A DNA stretch of 64,000 bases from Legionella quinlivanii. Lineage in GTDB: Bacteria; Pseudomonadota; Gammaproteobacteria; Legionellales; Legionellaceae. Position numbers and translations under genes: made by a program. The stretch spans positions 1 to 64,000 of the forward strand of contig NZ_MVJN01000007.1 of assembly GCF_003265995.1 (NCBI RefSeq), given 5' to 3'. Positions 17,352-26,816 of this stretch are shown one piece after another (position 1 is the first letter of the stretch; every line of letters starts with the position of its first letter). The notes under the pieces were generated by a model. That model did no database searches. It was not told where the DNA came from and saw only the letters and a list, made by a program, of their open reading frames with translations.

Positions 17352-17795
17352 TTAATGAAGATCTTTAGAGTACTGTCTTTTGAATTGACTCATGTCTTTA
17401 CCAATCTGCTCTAATTCTTCTTCACTTAGAAGTTTTCGCACTTTGGGAAAAAGTTTTTGTTCCTCTTCTTCAGCATGGTGGATGACATCATCCATAAGTT
17501 TGTTAAATTTTCTTTCCCAGGCGGCCTCAGTTTTAATGTCATCGAATTGACGAATAGCTTGTTCTGCATGCTTTTCTTCAGTTAATAAATGTCTTACTGT
17601 ATCATCAAGTCGATCATCATTTTTAAAGTGTGGATACCAGACTTTATGTTCCATTTTTTCATGGCGTATTAATTCCATACACAATTCGTTAAACATCTTT
17701 TTACGAGTTTCTTCGCGGTGACTTTCATCACTAATATCAATGAAGCGTTGTTTTACCCTCTCATGTTCTCTGATGAGAAAATCAATGGCATTCAT
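17352..17795 (-). CDS. Hemerythrin HHE domain protein
   Basis: A 147-residue four-helix di-iron protein. Candidate ligands are His in LIREHERVKQRF, His and Glu in ELIRHEKMEHKVWYPHF, His in TEEKHAEQAI, and His-Glu in DDVIHHAEEEEQKLFPKV. HHE proteins bind or sense oxygen, nitric oxide or iron; which applies here cannot be told. It is cytoplasmic, with no signal peptide, and points toward the DUF3309 gene. In other bacteria similar proteins belong to general stress regulons together with Dps and PRC-barrel genes. Confidence 0.88.
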   Translation of the reverse strand: MNAIDFLIREHERVKQRFIDISDESHREETRKKMFNELCMELIRHEKMEHKVWYPHFKNDDRLDDTVRHLLTEEKHAEQAIRQFDDIKTEAAWERKFNKLMDDVIHHAEEEEQKLFPKVRKLLSEEELEQIGKDMSQFKRQYSKDLH

Positions 17796-17815
17796 AATAT
17801 GGACTCCTGTTCAAT

Positions 17816-17847
17816 AGAAAGTCCGTGGCAGCAGCCACGGACTTTCT
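17816..17847 (-). terminator. Perfect 14-bp hairpin after the small periplasmic gene
   Basis: Stem AGAAAGTCCGTGGC / GCCACGGACTTTCT with an AGCA loop, 6 bases past the stop of the minus-strand gene that ends at 17854. It lacks a separate T tract beyond the stem. It lies between two minus-strand genes and may insulate them. Confidence 0.7.
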
Positions 17848-17853
17848 GTTGCC

Positions 17854-18114
17854 TTAGTCGTTATCAGATTCGCAGGTGATTTTTGTACAATCTCTGCAAT
17901 TTTTAGCAGCGAATGCAAAAGCATCAGCAGCTGATTTTGGAGTATTGTCCATTTGTTTATCCGCATCCTGATCGGCAGCCACATCACTACTGCTGGCATT
18001 CGTTGAGCAAGTCCAGTTTTTATCCAGCGAAGTGGGGGTCGTGTTATCTGCCATTGAAACAGATGCGAAGGATAACAATAATCCGCTAATAATAATTGGT
18101 AAATTCCTTTTCAT
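17854..18114 (-). CDS. Small periplasmic protein with four cysteines
   Basis: The 86-residue protein has a clear signal peptide (about residues 1-22, cleaving near SMA-DN). The mature part has one Cys near NWTCSTN and three in a cluster, NCRDCTKITCES, so two disulfides or a metal site are possible. It is acidic and Asp/Ala-rich. The family is not recognised. It is divergent from nothing nearby and probably monocistronic, with a terminator-like hairpin after it. Confidence 0.7.
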   Translation of the reverse strand: MKRNLPIIISGLLLSFASVSMADNTTPTSLDKNWTCSTNASSSDVAADQDADKQMDNTPKSAADAFAFAAKNCRDCTKITCESDND

Positions 18115-18206
18115 TCTATTCTCCTCGTTAACGTTGAGTTCATCAGGGGTACTCAGGTAACTTGGATTGTACCCTACTTATTAAGTATTGGTCCTGTTAA
18201 GCAAAC

Positions 18207-19097
18207 TTACAAGTCAATGATGCCAAGCTCGCTGACTTTATTACAGAAGAAAGCGAGCAGCTCGTTAATTAAATTCAATTTATGTTTATGGTTTTTATAA
18301 ATTGCATAAAGCATTATTTCTGGTGAGGTTTCATTGCCAAGAACTGGCACTAGCAATCCCTTCTCAACCTCTTCCATTACAGTGAAATGAGGGGCCCAGA
18401 TTAAGCCAATACCCGCTGCGGCAGCCTGTTTTAGAATACAGGCATTATTACTCTGAAAATTACCTTGTACATGGATAATTTTATTATTCAAAATCCATTT
18501 ATTCTGTAGTCCATACAAGGTGTTAATCAGACAATTATGCTGATTAAGATCTTCAGCGGTTTCCGGGTTGCCATTGCGGTTGAGGTAAGCCTCTGAACCG
18601 TAGACATTACGCTGCACAGAAAACAATTTCTTACAAACAAGATTGGGGTAGCGAATGGGCTCGAAACTTATGCTTAAATCGAATGAATGCTGAAAAAAAC
18701 TGGCATGATCTGAACCGGCTATTATTTCCAATGAGACACCCGGGTGGAGTTTTATAAATTCTATGCCTAAAGACGTAAAAAAAGTAATGGCGGGTGAAAC
18801 GGTGAGGTAAAGGCTGATTTTTCCTTGTAAATGACTTTTTTTGTTCTGAGAAATAGATTGAATATCGCCTATTTCCTCAAATAGATTTCCCGCTTTTTCA
18901 TATAAAGTTTTCCCAGCGTCAGTTAAAATCAATTGCTTCGTTGAGCGAATAAAAAGCTTCATTTTTAATTCGTCCTCAAGCCAGTTAATTTGCTTACTGA
19001 CTTTGGAGGGGGAAACATTCAATAATCTTGAAGCTGCCGAAAAGCTGTTATTTTCAACAACGGTAGTAAAACTTTTCAGGCATTCTATGAGATTCAT
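18207..19097 (-). CDS. LysR-family transcriptional regulator
   Basis: At 296 residues it is typical for the family. The N-terminal winged helix-turn-helix is visible in MNLIECLKSFTTVVENNSFS and SAASRLLNVSPSKVSKQINW. Residues of about 90-290 form the periplasmic-binding-like effector domain. It most resembles the AaeR/DsdC-type branch with a LysR substrate domain, but the inducer is unknown. No divergent target gene lies immediately upstream; the gene ahead is the minus-strand TOPRIM protein, so the regulated gene is probably elsewhere or the regulator itself. Confidence 0.88.
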   Translation of the reverse strand: MNLIECLKSFTTVVENNSFSAASRLLNVSPSKVSKQINWLEDELKMKLFIRSTKQLILTDAGKTLYEKAGNLFEEIGDIQSISQNKKSHLQGKISLYLTVSPAITFFTSLGIEFIKLHPGVSLEIIAGSDHASFFQHSFDLSISFEPIRYPNLVCKKLFSVQRNVYGSEAYLNRNGNPETAEDLNQHNCLINTLYGLQNKWILNNKIIHVQGNFQSNNACILKQAAAAGIGLIWAPHFTVMEEVEKGLLVPVLGNETSPEIMLYAIYKNHKHKLNLINELLAFFCNKVSELGIIDL

Positions 19098-19170
19098 ATC
19101 GTCTCTTTTAAATGAGGCTTATTTAAATAGTGTACGCCAATTGCAAATATTTGAGAAAAGGGAAAGGGTT

Positions 19171-19194
19171 ATTGGGCTAGATAACCAGCCCAAT
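19171..19194 (-). terminator. Hairpin after the TOPRIM-like gene
   Basis: Stem ATTGGGCT / AGCCCAAT with an 8-base loop, 14 bases beyond the stop at 19209. It is followed on the minus strand by a pyrimidine-rich stretch. Confidence 0.55.
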
Positions 19195-19208
19195 AGGGAT
19201 ATTGCAGC

Positions 19209-21659
19209 TTATTGACTACGGCCGATGTGTTGAGACATTGAGCTTTTCAGCTCATCCAGCTGGCGATGAGCTCTTTCTTCATTGCCAAGACCATGTTCCG
19301 AGAAGCGGACTTTGACATCGCCTAAAAGTCTGCTGTTGAAGAATACTCCCTGATATCCTTTCTCTGTGTAATGCTGGGGTCGATTTAAATTAAACTCCAG
19401 GCGCATATCCTTTAATGCTTTTATGGCAGTTAGTTTGGCCGACAGTATCAGCATGTCCTGAATTTCTTTGGTAAATTCAGGACAATACCAATCTTTCCTG
19501 GCGGGGATTTCGATATCAATGAAGGACTCTGGATGTGCGTTGCTGAAAATTTCAGGAAGCCAGTTTTTTCCAACAAATTGCTCTTTGGAAAGGATTTTTT
19601 GCTGGCAAAAGTTTCGCTGTAAGACGCCAGGTCCTGTACCATCATTGGTTTTTCGTTCAATGATTGTCAAGCGGCCATCTCTGAGTGCCAGACCATCGAA
19701 TTCTTGCTGAAACTGTTTGCAAGGAGAGTATACTTCAAAAGATTTATAGAGATTAGCGGCTAACTCCATCACATAATCATTCACTGCCTGCTCAAAGGGA
19801 TCAGCTTCTTTTTCTATTTCTTTACCTTTTTCCTTATCCTCCACCTCTTCCAGGGGAATATTATCGAATAATTCCTGAATCAGAGCTTCCAGACTCTCTT
19901 TCTGATTCTCTTCTTCATATAGAAACTCAACTTCGTGAGCGTCCTCTGCATGAGGCGGTTGGTATTTCAGGGGGGGGAGGGTGTTGAAATGTTCCAGATT
20001 ATTCAACCACTGTTGTATGACTTCCAGATCATTAATGGATTCTGCTTTTTCGTATAAGGCAAGATATTCTTTCTGATAGGCACGATAGGTTTCTGAATCC
20101 ATCTCGCCATCCAGTTCCTGTTTTTTCAGATTTAGCATGGAACTGATTGATTTTAAATAGATAATCAAACCGATGACTGCATCGTTTTTCAATTGAAAGC
20201 AGACTTCCAAATGGCGCTGAGTCTGTTCAAGGCAGCGCGATTTAATTTCTTTTTCCAATCGGGCGCACTCCAGTCTAAGCAATTGCCTGCTCGCTTCAAA
20301 CGAAGGTTTTTTCTCACTGGAAGGCGGGAGAATGCGAAGAAAATTTGCATAATAATAGTTAAAGTCTTCGCTTTCCTCAGGGACTATCGCAGCGGGAAAA
20401 TCTGATTTATCTGTCAGATAATGATTGTATTGTACGAGGACAAAGTTATAAGCGTCATCCAGCGTTTGCTGTCGGGAACGTTCAGCTTTAGGATTATCTT
20501 CTTTTGTTTCAGACTGGATTTGGGCTCGTTCATGTTTTAATTGTGTTAATGCATTTACAAAACGAGTCACGACGTCAGGAAGTCTCGGTAAAGTGTTGGG
20601 TGAAGAAAGCTTTTGTACATATTTCAAAGCCAGCATGATCTCATCAATTTTTTTGTCCATTTCTGAGAGCAGGTTTCTGTTTAAAGCGGGATCAGAGGAA
20701 AAGTACTCGCCGAATGGCCGGCCTTTAATAATACTTATCTGTTGATTAATCACCACAGTCAGCAATTGCACTAACTGCTGTTCTTCGCTGATATTCTCAC
20801 TGACCAGCAATTGTGTATACAGTTTTCTAAAGGAATCGTTGACGCTGCGCTCTTCTTTTTCATCATAAGAGCTTACTGCCCAGTCGAACTGCGATTCCAA
20901 TGCGTCCACGCCGCCATCGATTAAGAGGTCATTCCAGTCATAACCGTCTGTGTCAGGAGTCTTTGGTACAGGCTCTTTGATAATCACCTGGTAGCCAGCT
21001 GATTCAAATAATTCATGTGCCTTCCGGAAGGCTATATCTGCATCTCCTTCGGGTTTATCATGATCTTTTAAGAGAACCACTTGGGTATTTGGCGGGAAAT
21101 GCGTTTTGACATAGCTCAGGGTTGCAGGCAGTTCGTTGACCCCCATTGAAGCCAAGATGCTGAAATTATCTCTGATTGCAGGAATTGCAGCGATACTGGC
21201 AGCCGTTTCTACTCCTTCCGCGATAAAAACAAAATCAGGATTTCTTCCCTTATTGACCAGGGCAGCTTTTCCAGGACGCGAAGGATGGCCCGCTCCGAGA
21301 TACCTCTTGCAATAATAGTCTTTTTCATCAACATGAATGGCCTGGGCTTTATTGCCGTGAGGGTCAAGTTGAATAATCTGCAGTCCGACCAACTGATCGT
21401 CCAGATTATAAACAGGAGCAATCAGGTAGTCATCATGTTGATTATTATCAAAACTCGCAATATTGAGAGGGCCTTTCAAGTATCTGAATTCTAAGTGCTT
21501 TACAGTTTCAGCCGGAATTTTTCTGGTAACAGTTAAATACAGCTCGGCCGCGGTGCCCTCAATAGGTTCGCTTTTTTTCCACAAATTCTGAGCTAATCGT
21601 ACTTTATCATTGTCTTTTTGTTTCTGTATGAGCCTGCTTACTTCAACACTTTGCTTCAT
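19209..21659 (-). CDS. TOPRIM/primase-like protein with long helical C-terminal region
   Basis: The 816-residue protein starts with a region of about 280 residues that looks like the primase/relaxase-associated TOPRIM module of phage and plasmid proteins: LWKKSEPIEGTAAELYL at 26-42, a candidate catalytic Glu148 in FIAEGVETA, and DxD-like Asp199/Asp201 in LLKDHDKP. The remaining 530 residues are highly charged and helical (coiled coil at about 270-600), with an acidic patch LEEVEDKEKGKEIEKEAD. There is no helicase domain, so it is not a standard DnaG or primase-helicase. It follows parE on the same strand after a 100-base gap. It could be a stranded mobile-element primase, a DNA-directed effector, or an anti-phage protein; none is shown. 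Confidence 0.7.
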   Translation of the reverse strand: MKQSVEVSRLIQKQKDNDKVRLAQNLWKKSEPIEGTAAELYLTVTRKIPAETVKHLEFRYLKGPLNIASFDNNQHDDYLIAPVYNLDDQLVGLQIIQLDPHGNKAQAIHVDEKDYYCKRYLGAGHPSRPGKAALVNKGRNPDFVFIAEGVETAASIAAIPAIRDNFSILASMGVNELPATLSYVKTHFPPNTQVVLLKDHDKPEGDADIAFRKAHELFESAGYQVIIKEPVPKTPDTDGYDWNDLLIDGGVDALESQFDWAVSSYDEKEERSVNDSFRKLYTQLLVSENISEEQQLVQLLTVVINQQISIIKGRPFGEYFSSDPALNRNLLSEMDKKIDEIMLALKYVQKLSSPNTLPRLPDVVTRFVNALTQLKHERAQIQSETKEDNPKAERSRQQTLDDAYNFVLVQYNHYLTDKSDFPAAIVPEESEDFNYYYANFLRILPPSSEKKPSFEASRQLLRLECARLEKEIKSRCLEQTQRHLEVCFQLKNDAVIGLIIYLKSISSMLNLKKQELDGEMDSETYRAYQKEYLALYEKAESINDLEVIQQWLNNLEHFNTLPPLKYQPPHAEDAHEVEFLYEEENQKESLEALIQELFDNIPLEEVEDKEKGKEIEKEADPFEQAVNDYVMELAANLYKSFEVYSPCKQFQQEFDGLALRDGRLTIIERKTNDGTGPGVLQRNFCQQKILSKEQFVGKNWLPEIFSNAHPESFIDIEIPARKDWYCPEFTKEIQDMLILSAKLTAIKALKDMRLEFNLNRPQHYTEKGYQGVFFNSRLLGDVKVRFSEHGLGNEERAHRQLDELKSSMSQHIGRSQ

Positions 21660-21759
21660 TCTAACTCCAGAAAGGATAATTTATGAAGCAATTGTAACAA
21701 TGTTGGACAGAAATGAATATAGATAGATTTGGAAATCAGTTTTTTCCAAATCGTAAAAA

Positions 21760-23643
21760 TTAAACTTCTGCCAGATTTCCTTTGGTTTCCAGCCAGGTTT
21801 TACGATCAGCTGCTCGCTTTTTCGCCAGTAACATGTCCATCAGTGCCATTGTTTCCTGTTCATTGTCCAGCGTTAACTGGACCAGCCGTCTGGTATTGGG
21901 ATCCATTGTCGTTTCACGCAGCTGAATGGGATTCATTTCACCTAGTCCTTTAAACCGCTGCACATTGACTTTTCCCTTATTGGCTTTAAGGAACTGCTCC
22001 ACAATTTTAATCTTTTCAGCATCATCCAGCGCATATTGAACGGTTTTTCCCATATCAATGCGATATAAGGGAGGCATCGCCACAAATACATGGCCGGCAG
22101 ATACCAGAGGACGAAAATGTTTTAGAAAAAGCGCACAGATCAGGGTGGCGATGTGAGCGCCATCTGAATCAGCATCCGCAAGAATACATAATTTGCCATA
22201 GCGAAGGCCTGAGAGATCATCCGAACCCGGATCAACTCCTATTGCCACTGAAATATCATGAATTTCCTGTGAGGCCAGAACCTGGCTTGATTCGACTTCC
22301 CATGAATTCAGAATCTTGCCGCGTAAAGGCAAGATTGCCTGGAAGTCTTTGTTACGTGCCTGCTTGGCTGAACCGCCTGCCGAGTCTCCTTCCACCAGGA
22401 AAAGTTCAGCCATCGATAAATCCTGCTGCAGGCAGTCAGCCAGCTTGCCGGGAAGTGCTGGACCCTGATGAATGCGTTTACGGGCAACCTGTTTCGCCTG
22501 ACGCAAGCGCTTTTGCGCACGTTCGATAGCGAGGGCTGCGATAATCTCTCCCTGGCTGCGATGCTGATTTAACCACAATGCGAATGCATCTTTTATCACA
22601 TTGCTGACAAAGGCGGCGGTCTGTCTTGAACTTAACCGTTCCTTGGTCTGCCCTGCAAACTGCGGCTCTTTCATTTTTACAGACAAAATATACTGGCATG
22701 GTTCCCACAGGTCATCTGCGGTCAGTTTAACCGCACGCGGCAAAAGATTGCGTAATTCGCAAAAGGTAGAGAGTGCATCATACAAACCTGCTCTCAGCCC
22801 ATTGACATGTGTTCCCCCTTGCGGAGTCGGGATTAAATTAACGTAACTTTCGCTTGAACCGCTGGCCTGAGTACCTAAAGACCAGGCCAGAGCCCAATCA
22901 ACCGTTCCTTCTTCACTGCTGTACTCACCGCTAAAAGGCTCTTCCGGTAAAAAATCTTCAGGGAGCGATTGACGCAGATAATCGGTCAGGCCTCTTTCAT
23001 AACACCAGTGTGTCTGCTCGCCACTGACCTTATTAATGAATGTCATGGATAAGCCAGGACAAAGCACCGCTTTAGCCCGCAATACATGGATGAGCGGCTT
23101 GATGGAAAAGCGAATGGAGTCAAAATATTTTTCATTAGGCCAAAAACGAATACAGGTTCCGGTATCGCGTTTACGAGTCACGCCCACTTCGTTTAATTCC
23201 TGTACTTTATCGCCGTTAGCAAAGGCCATTTGATAAATGATGCCGTTGCGTTTTATCTGTACATCCACCCGTTCAGATAAGGCATTAACTACGGAAACGC
23301 CTACGCCATGTAAACCGCCTGAAAAACTGTAATTTTTATCTGAAAATTTCCCCCCGGCATGCAGACGAGTCATAATGACCTCCACGCCGCTGAGGCCGAG
23401 CTGCGGGTGTAAATCGACTGGCATCCCCCGGCCATTATCTTCGACTTCAATAGAGCCGTCTTCATGCAGGGTTACGATGATTTTGCTGGCATGGCCGGCA
23501 ATCACTTCATCGACGCTATTGTCAATGACTTCCTGGGCCAGATGGTTAGGGCGGGTGGTATCGGTATACATTCCCGGCCGGCGTTGTACCGGTTCAAGGC
23601 CATTGAGTACCTCAATGGCTTCGGCGGTATAGTTATCAGACAT
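21760..23643 (-). CDS. parE: DNA topoisomerase IV subunit B (ParE)
   Basis: ATPase subunit that with ParC decatenates daughter chromosomes. The 627-residue length is right for ParE rather than GyrB, which is longer. Motifs are RRPGMYTDT and GRGMPVD in the GHKL ATPase domain, GLHGVGVSVVNAL, the TOPRIM acidic residues in LVEGDSAGGSAKQ, and DADSDGAHIATL. The N-terminal ATPase, transducer and C-terminal TOPRIM parts are complete. A subunit partner, parC, is not in this window. Confidence 0.95.
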   Translation of the reverse strand: MSDNYTAEAIEVLNGLEPVQRRPGMYTDTTRPNHLAQEVIDNSVDEVIAGHASKIIVTLHEDGSIEVEDNGRGMPVDLHPQLGLSGVEVIMTRLHAGGKFSDKNYSFSGGLHGVGVSVVNALSERVDVQIKRNGIIYQMAFANGDKVQELNEVGVTRKRDTGTCIRFWPNEKYFDSIRFSIKPLIHVLRAKAVLCPGLSMTFINKVSGEQTHWCYERGLTDYLRQSLPEDFLPEEPFSGEYSSEEGTVDWALAWSLGTQASGSSESYVNLIPTPQGGTHVNGLRAGLYDALSTFCELRNLLPRAVKLTADDLWEPCQYILSVKMKEPQFAGQTKERLSSRQTAAFVSNVIKDAFALWLNQHRSQGEIIAALAIERAQKRLRQAKQVARKRIHQGPALPGKLADCLQQDLSMAELFLVEGDSAGGSAKQARNKDFQAILPLRGKILNSWEVESSQVLASQEIHDISVAIGVDPGSDDLSGLRYGKLCILADADSDGAHIATLICALFLKHFRPLVSAGHVFVAMPPLYRIDMGKTVQYALDDAEKIKIVEQFLKANKGKVNVQRFKGLGEMNPIQLRETTMDPNTRRLVQLTLDNEQETMALMDMLLAKKRAADRKTWLETKGNLAEV

Positions 23644-23761
23644 TGCTTATATCACTTCATTATTTAATTGAATTTAGTCTACCACAAATAACACCGGGGG
23701 ACACCGATGGATATTGCCATTAATTAAGAAAACTGTTGGTGCTAAAGGTTCATGCGACAGC

Positions 23762-23926
23762 GGGCTTTGTTGCCTAAATGAAAATAAGTGCCTAAAAAAC
23801 TGTCTTTGCGAGCGGTAGCGAAGCAATCCATAGCTCCGGACTTTATTCAGAATTCGATCTGGATTGCTTCACTTCGTTCGCAAAGACGACAGGTAACTTG
23901 CTTGGTTCTATCTATGCAACAGCGCC
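23762..23926. mobile_element. MITE-like dispersed repeat, full-length copy
   Basis: This 165-bp non-coding element lies between parE and the 944-residue gene. Its left end GGCTTTGTTGCCTAAATG (23764) and right end (reverse complement GGCGCTGTTGCATAGATA at 23926) form imperfect terminal inverted repeats (13 of 18 matches) similar to IS5/IS903-type ends. Inside is a 30-base hairpin: CTTTGCGAGCG..GAAGCAATCC at 23803-23829 opposed by GGATTGCTTCACTTCGTTCG at 23861-23880. A second, right-truncated copy lies at 35801. No transposase is present. The rest of the 23644-23961 gap shows nothing I can call. Confidence 0.6.
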
Positions 23927-23961
23927 GGTTGCAGCAACCGGGCTACCAGTAAATACATCAT

Positions 23962-26796
23962 TTAGGGAGATTTCATTTTCTCAGAACTGTCCTCCTGCTC
24001 TAGCGATTCCAGTTCTTCTTTATTAATCTGCCCACTGGAAGCCATGTGGTCAATTGCCTTATGCAAGGTATCCGCCAGACGGCTTTTGGTAAGGGCTATA
24101 CCAAAAATTTTAATTGTATTTTTGTAATGATCCTGAACGGTTTCTCGCTCAGCCTGACGCAATGCCTTTGCTATGCGAAAGGCATAAGATTCATCGCTGG
24201 GAGTATTAATGATAGTTTTAATTTGCTCATGTAACTTCTCAATGGTGTTTACACGCTTCTGGCTTTGCTTAAAGAAAACACCACTATGCTTCGCTTCGTT
24301 GTAAGTACGCAGCTCGGCATTCAGGAAGTCATCAAGAATTTTTATAGAGGCCTCAGTGACACGTGATTTATCAGAAGATACAAGGTCTGTCGAAAACAAA
24401 GTATCAACCTCTTGTTTTAAAACATTATTACGGCCTGAAAATGTGGTCATTTCCTTTTTTAATTCCCGCATATTCTTTAAATTGTCAAAGTCCTGCTTGA
24501 ATGTTTCACTGGGAGAATGCGTCGAGGTCAGCAATTTGCTTCTCAGCTCAAGATAACCATTCTCCCATTCATTTTTCACATCGGGCTTATCAAGCTCTGC
24601 ATCAATAGATTGAATATTAGTGATCCGCTCCGTTAGTTCCGCCTGAAATTGCTGAAGACCGTTGTCATTTCGGGTGATAAAATCCAGACAGCTGTCCGCA
24701 TCTGAAAAGGCAGACGCCAGGCCTGAAACTATTTCTGAATAGATTTTTTTCTGCCCCTCGGTCAAATGCGAAGGTTCAGTTAATTTAAAGTCCCGGGTAA
24801 TCTGCTCTGCCTGCGTTAACAGCTTTTCCATTGCAGCAAAACTATCAGGAGAATCCTTACCCAGTAAATTCAATGCGCTTTTTTTAATCGAGTCTAAAAG
24901 CGCCTGATTGCAACCGTTGGCGGCTAACTGATGAATGGCAATGAATTTCGTTAGCTTTGGAAGCTTATTTAATAATTCTTCGGTGTCAAATGCAGCAAGA
25001 CTTTCAAATGGATCAAGTGCCAATTCCTGCAGTACATTGTACTCCGCCGTATTCTGTATATTTTGTTTAAATTCTTCCGATAGTATTAAGTCAGAAATAC
25101 GGTAAAATTCCTGAAGCCTTGTGAACAGCTCCGCTTCTTCCAGCCGTTGACAATAGGCGCTGACCTGTTCAGGTGCATAGTATTTGCCAGTGATATCCTG
25201 AATAACCTGTTCAGTAATCTTTTGGTTTTGTGGACTCAGTCCGGCTTTCAGGTCATTAAGGCGTTGAATTAAATTATCAACTGTTCTAATGTCTTCAATT
25301 ATTTGAGTTGCCTTGGATGCCAGGGAAAAAGAGAATGTATCCAGCGACTTTTCATTAACCAGCTCTGTTTTTAATTCGTTTAGCGCGGCCTGGCGATCGC
25401 CCGGGCCGTTCTGCTGAAGTAAGCTGTCCACTTCCAGGACCAGAGTATTCAGTTGGGGCAGGGTATTTTTCAGCGCTTGCAGTTCTTCTATTTTCTCAGG
25501 ATCCAACAGACCGCCGCCGGTGAATTTATCTATATTCTCCCGGTAAAGTGCAAAGCCATCATAACCCACTCCCGTTTGTTCCAGTTCCTGTCGAATGGAT
25601 TCAAGTGACTGAGTTAGCTGTTCTTGTCTCGGCAAGTTTGCATGAATATATTCCGCACTTCTTTCCTTAGAGGGAGGAGAGGTTAACACTTTCTCCACAA
25701 AAATCATTTTCTCGCCCGTTAATCCCTGAGAACTGATATTTTGCAATAGCTGAGGAAAGTGCTCTTGCAGGGCGATGCCCACTGCAACCCAGTTTTTTGA
25801 ATACTCTGTCTCGTGCAGCCACTGGTTTACGAATGCTTCATCCGGTGCAATACCTAATTCTTTAAGTGCTATCAAAGTGTTGTCGTTCACGCGTCCCCGC
25901 CTGAGTGCCTCTGATAGACCATCTGCACTAATTTTAGATAGAATCAGGTCTTTGTCTTCCTGCAGGCGCTCATAATCAGTGAAGTCGACTGCTGATAAGA
26001 CTCGCCATATATCTTCATAAAATAAATCGAACAGTGGCTTTCCCTGAGGACCAAGCGCGGATAGAGTGTTTAAGGCCCCTTCTATTGTACTTGTATAATG
26101 GCCCTGGAAAATCTTATCCATAATTTCTGGTTTTTCCTTTAAATACTGCTCTATCAACCAGAATGAGTTAATGTCTTGATTCTGCACCATATAGAGAATT
26201 TTCGAACCTACCTCTTTTAACCGCAGATCATAAAACAAGTCGTTTGGCTGAGGCAGGCTGTGGAACGCAGTAATTAATTCCCTGGCGTCCCTGGAGAGAA
26301 GCAGGTCTTTCACATAGTCGTCTGAGAAAAATTTTTGTATGGTCGGATCCGTTGTGCTGGCCCTTAAAATTTCTCCGTATTTCTGATTTAGTTCCGGGAA
26401 TTGGCGAAGAAAATCCCGTGCCAGGGCCACAGGATTAATCGACATCGTTTCCGGCAGAGTAACCCTTTGATTTGAGCTGATCTTAAACCCGTAACCTGGA
26501 AATGGCTGTGGCGGAAGTGTATCTAAAAATAGAATGGGGAAGTCCTCATCATGTCTTCTATACGCATCACTGGAAAGAATGGCTTTCAAGAAAATAAAGC
26601 GATCTTCTAATTCAGGCAGGTTCTTGTCGATAAATTTATAATAGTGATGGGCACTATTTTCCGCCATTGCCCGATTCTGATACACGGAAGCGCCATTGGG
26701 CGCGTTGGTAACATTCATAGGAATATAGGCGCGATTGGAAGGGCTATACTTAAAGGGAAAGCCTTTACCATTAAACTTTCTGTCATGATTGGGCAT
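23962..26796 (-). CDS. Large coiled-coil protein, probable secreted effector, function unknown
   Basis: The 944-residue protein has no signal peptide or membrane segment and I recognise no domain. Residues 1-110 are a mixed N-terminal region with aromatic residues; about 110-940 is a run of charged helices with coiled-coil character (for example SDEYAFRIAKALRQAERE-like helices near the end). The C-terminal tail KEELESLEQEDSSEKMKSP is a Glu-rich E-block of the kind common in Dot/Icm translocation signals. A degenerate PmrA-like site lies just upstream. The start may be downstream: the annotated ATG is only 20 bases from that site and has no strong ribosome site. Effector status is inferred. 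Confidence 0.65.
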   Translation of the reverse strand: MPNHDRKFNGKGFPFKYSPSNRAYIPMNVTNAPNGASVYQNRAMAENSAHHYYKFIDKNLPELEDRFIFLKAILSSDAYRRHDEDFPILFLDTLPPQPFPGYGFKISSNQRVTLPETMSINPVALARDFLRQFPELNQKYGEILRASTTDPTIQKFFSDDYVKDLLLSRDARELITAFHSLPQPNDLFYDLRLKEVGSKILYMVQNQDINSFWLIEQYLKEKPEIMDKIFQGHYTSTIEGALNTLSALGPQGKPLFDLFYEDIWRVLSAVDFTDYERLQEDKDLILSKISADGLSEALRRGRVNDNTLIALKELGIAPDEAFVNQWLHETEYSKNWVAVGIALQEHFPQLLQNISSQGLTGEKMIFVEKVLTSPPSKERSAEYIHANLPRQEQLTQSLESIRQELEQTGVGYDGFALYRENIDKFTGGGLLDPEKIEELQALKNTLPQLNTLVLEVDSLLQQNGPGDRQAALNELKTELVNEKSLDTFSFSLASKATQIIEDIRTVDNLIQRLNDLKAGLSPQNQKITEQVIQDITGKYYAPEQVSAYCQRLEEAELFTRLQEFYRISDLILSEEFKQNIQNTAEYNVLQELALDPFESLAAFDTEELLNKLPKLTKFIAIHQLAANGCNQALLDSIKKSALNLLGKDSPDSFAAMEKLLTQAEQITRDFKLTEPSHLTEGQKKIYSEIVSGLASAFSDADSCLDFITRNDNGLQQFQAELTERITNIQSIDAELDKPDVKNEWENGYLELRSKLLTSTHSPSETFKQDFDNLKNMRELKKEMTTFSGRNNVLKQEVDTLFSTDLVSSDKSRVTEASIKILDDFLNAELRTYNEAKHSGVFFKQSQKRVNTIEKLHEQIKTIINTPSDESYAFRIAKALRQAERETVQDHYKNTIKIFGIALTKSRLADTLHKAIDHMASSGQINKEELESLEQEDSSEKMKSP

Positions 26797-26816
26797 ACAG
26801 GTTTATCCAATAGTTT

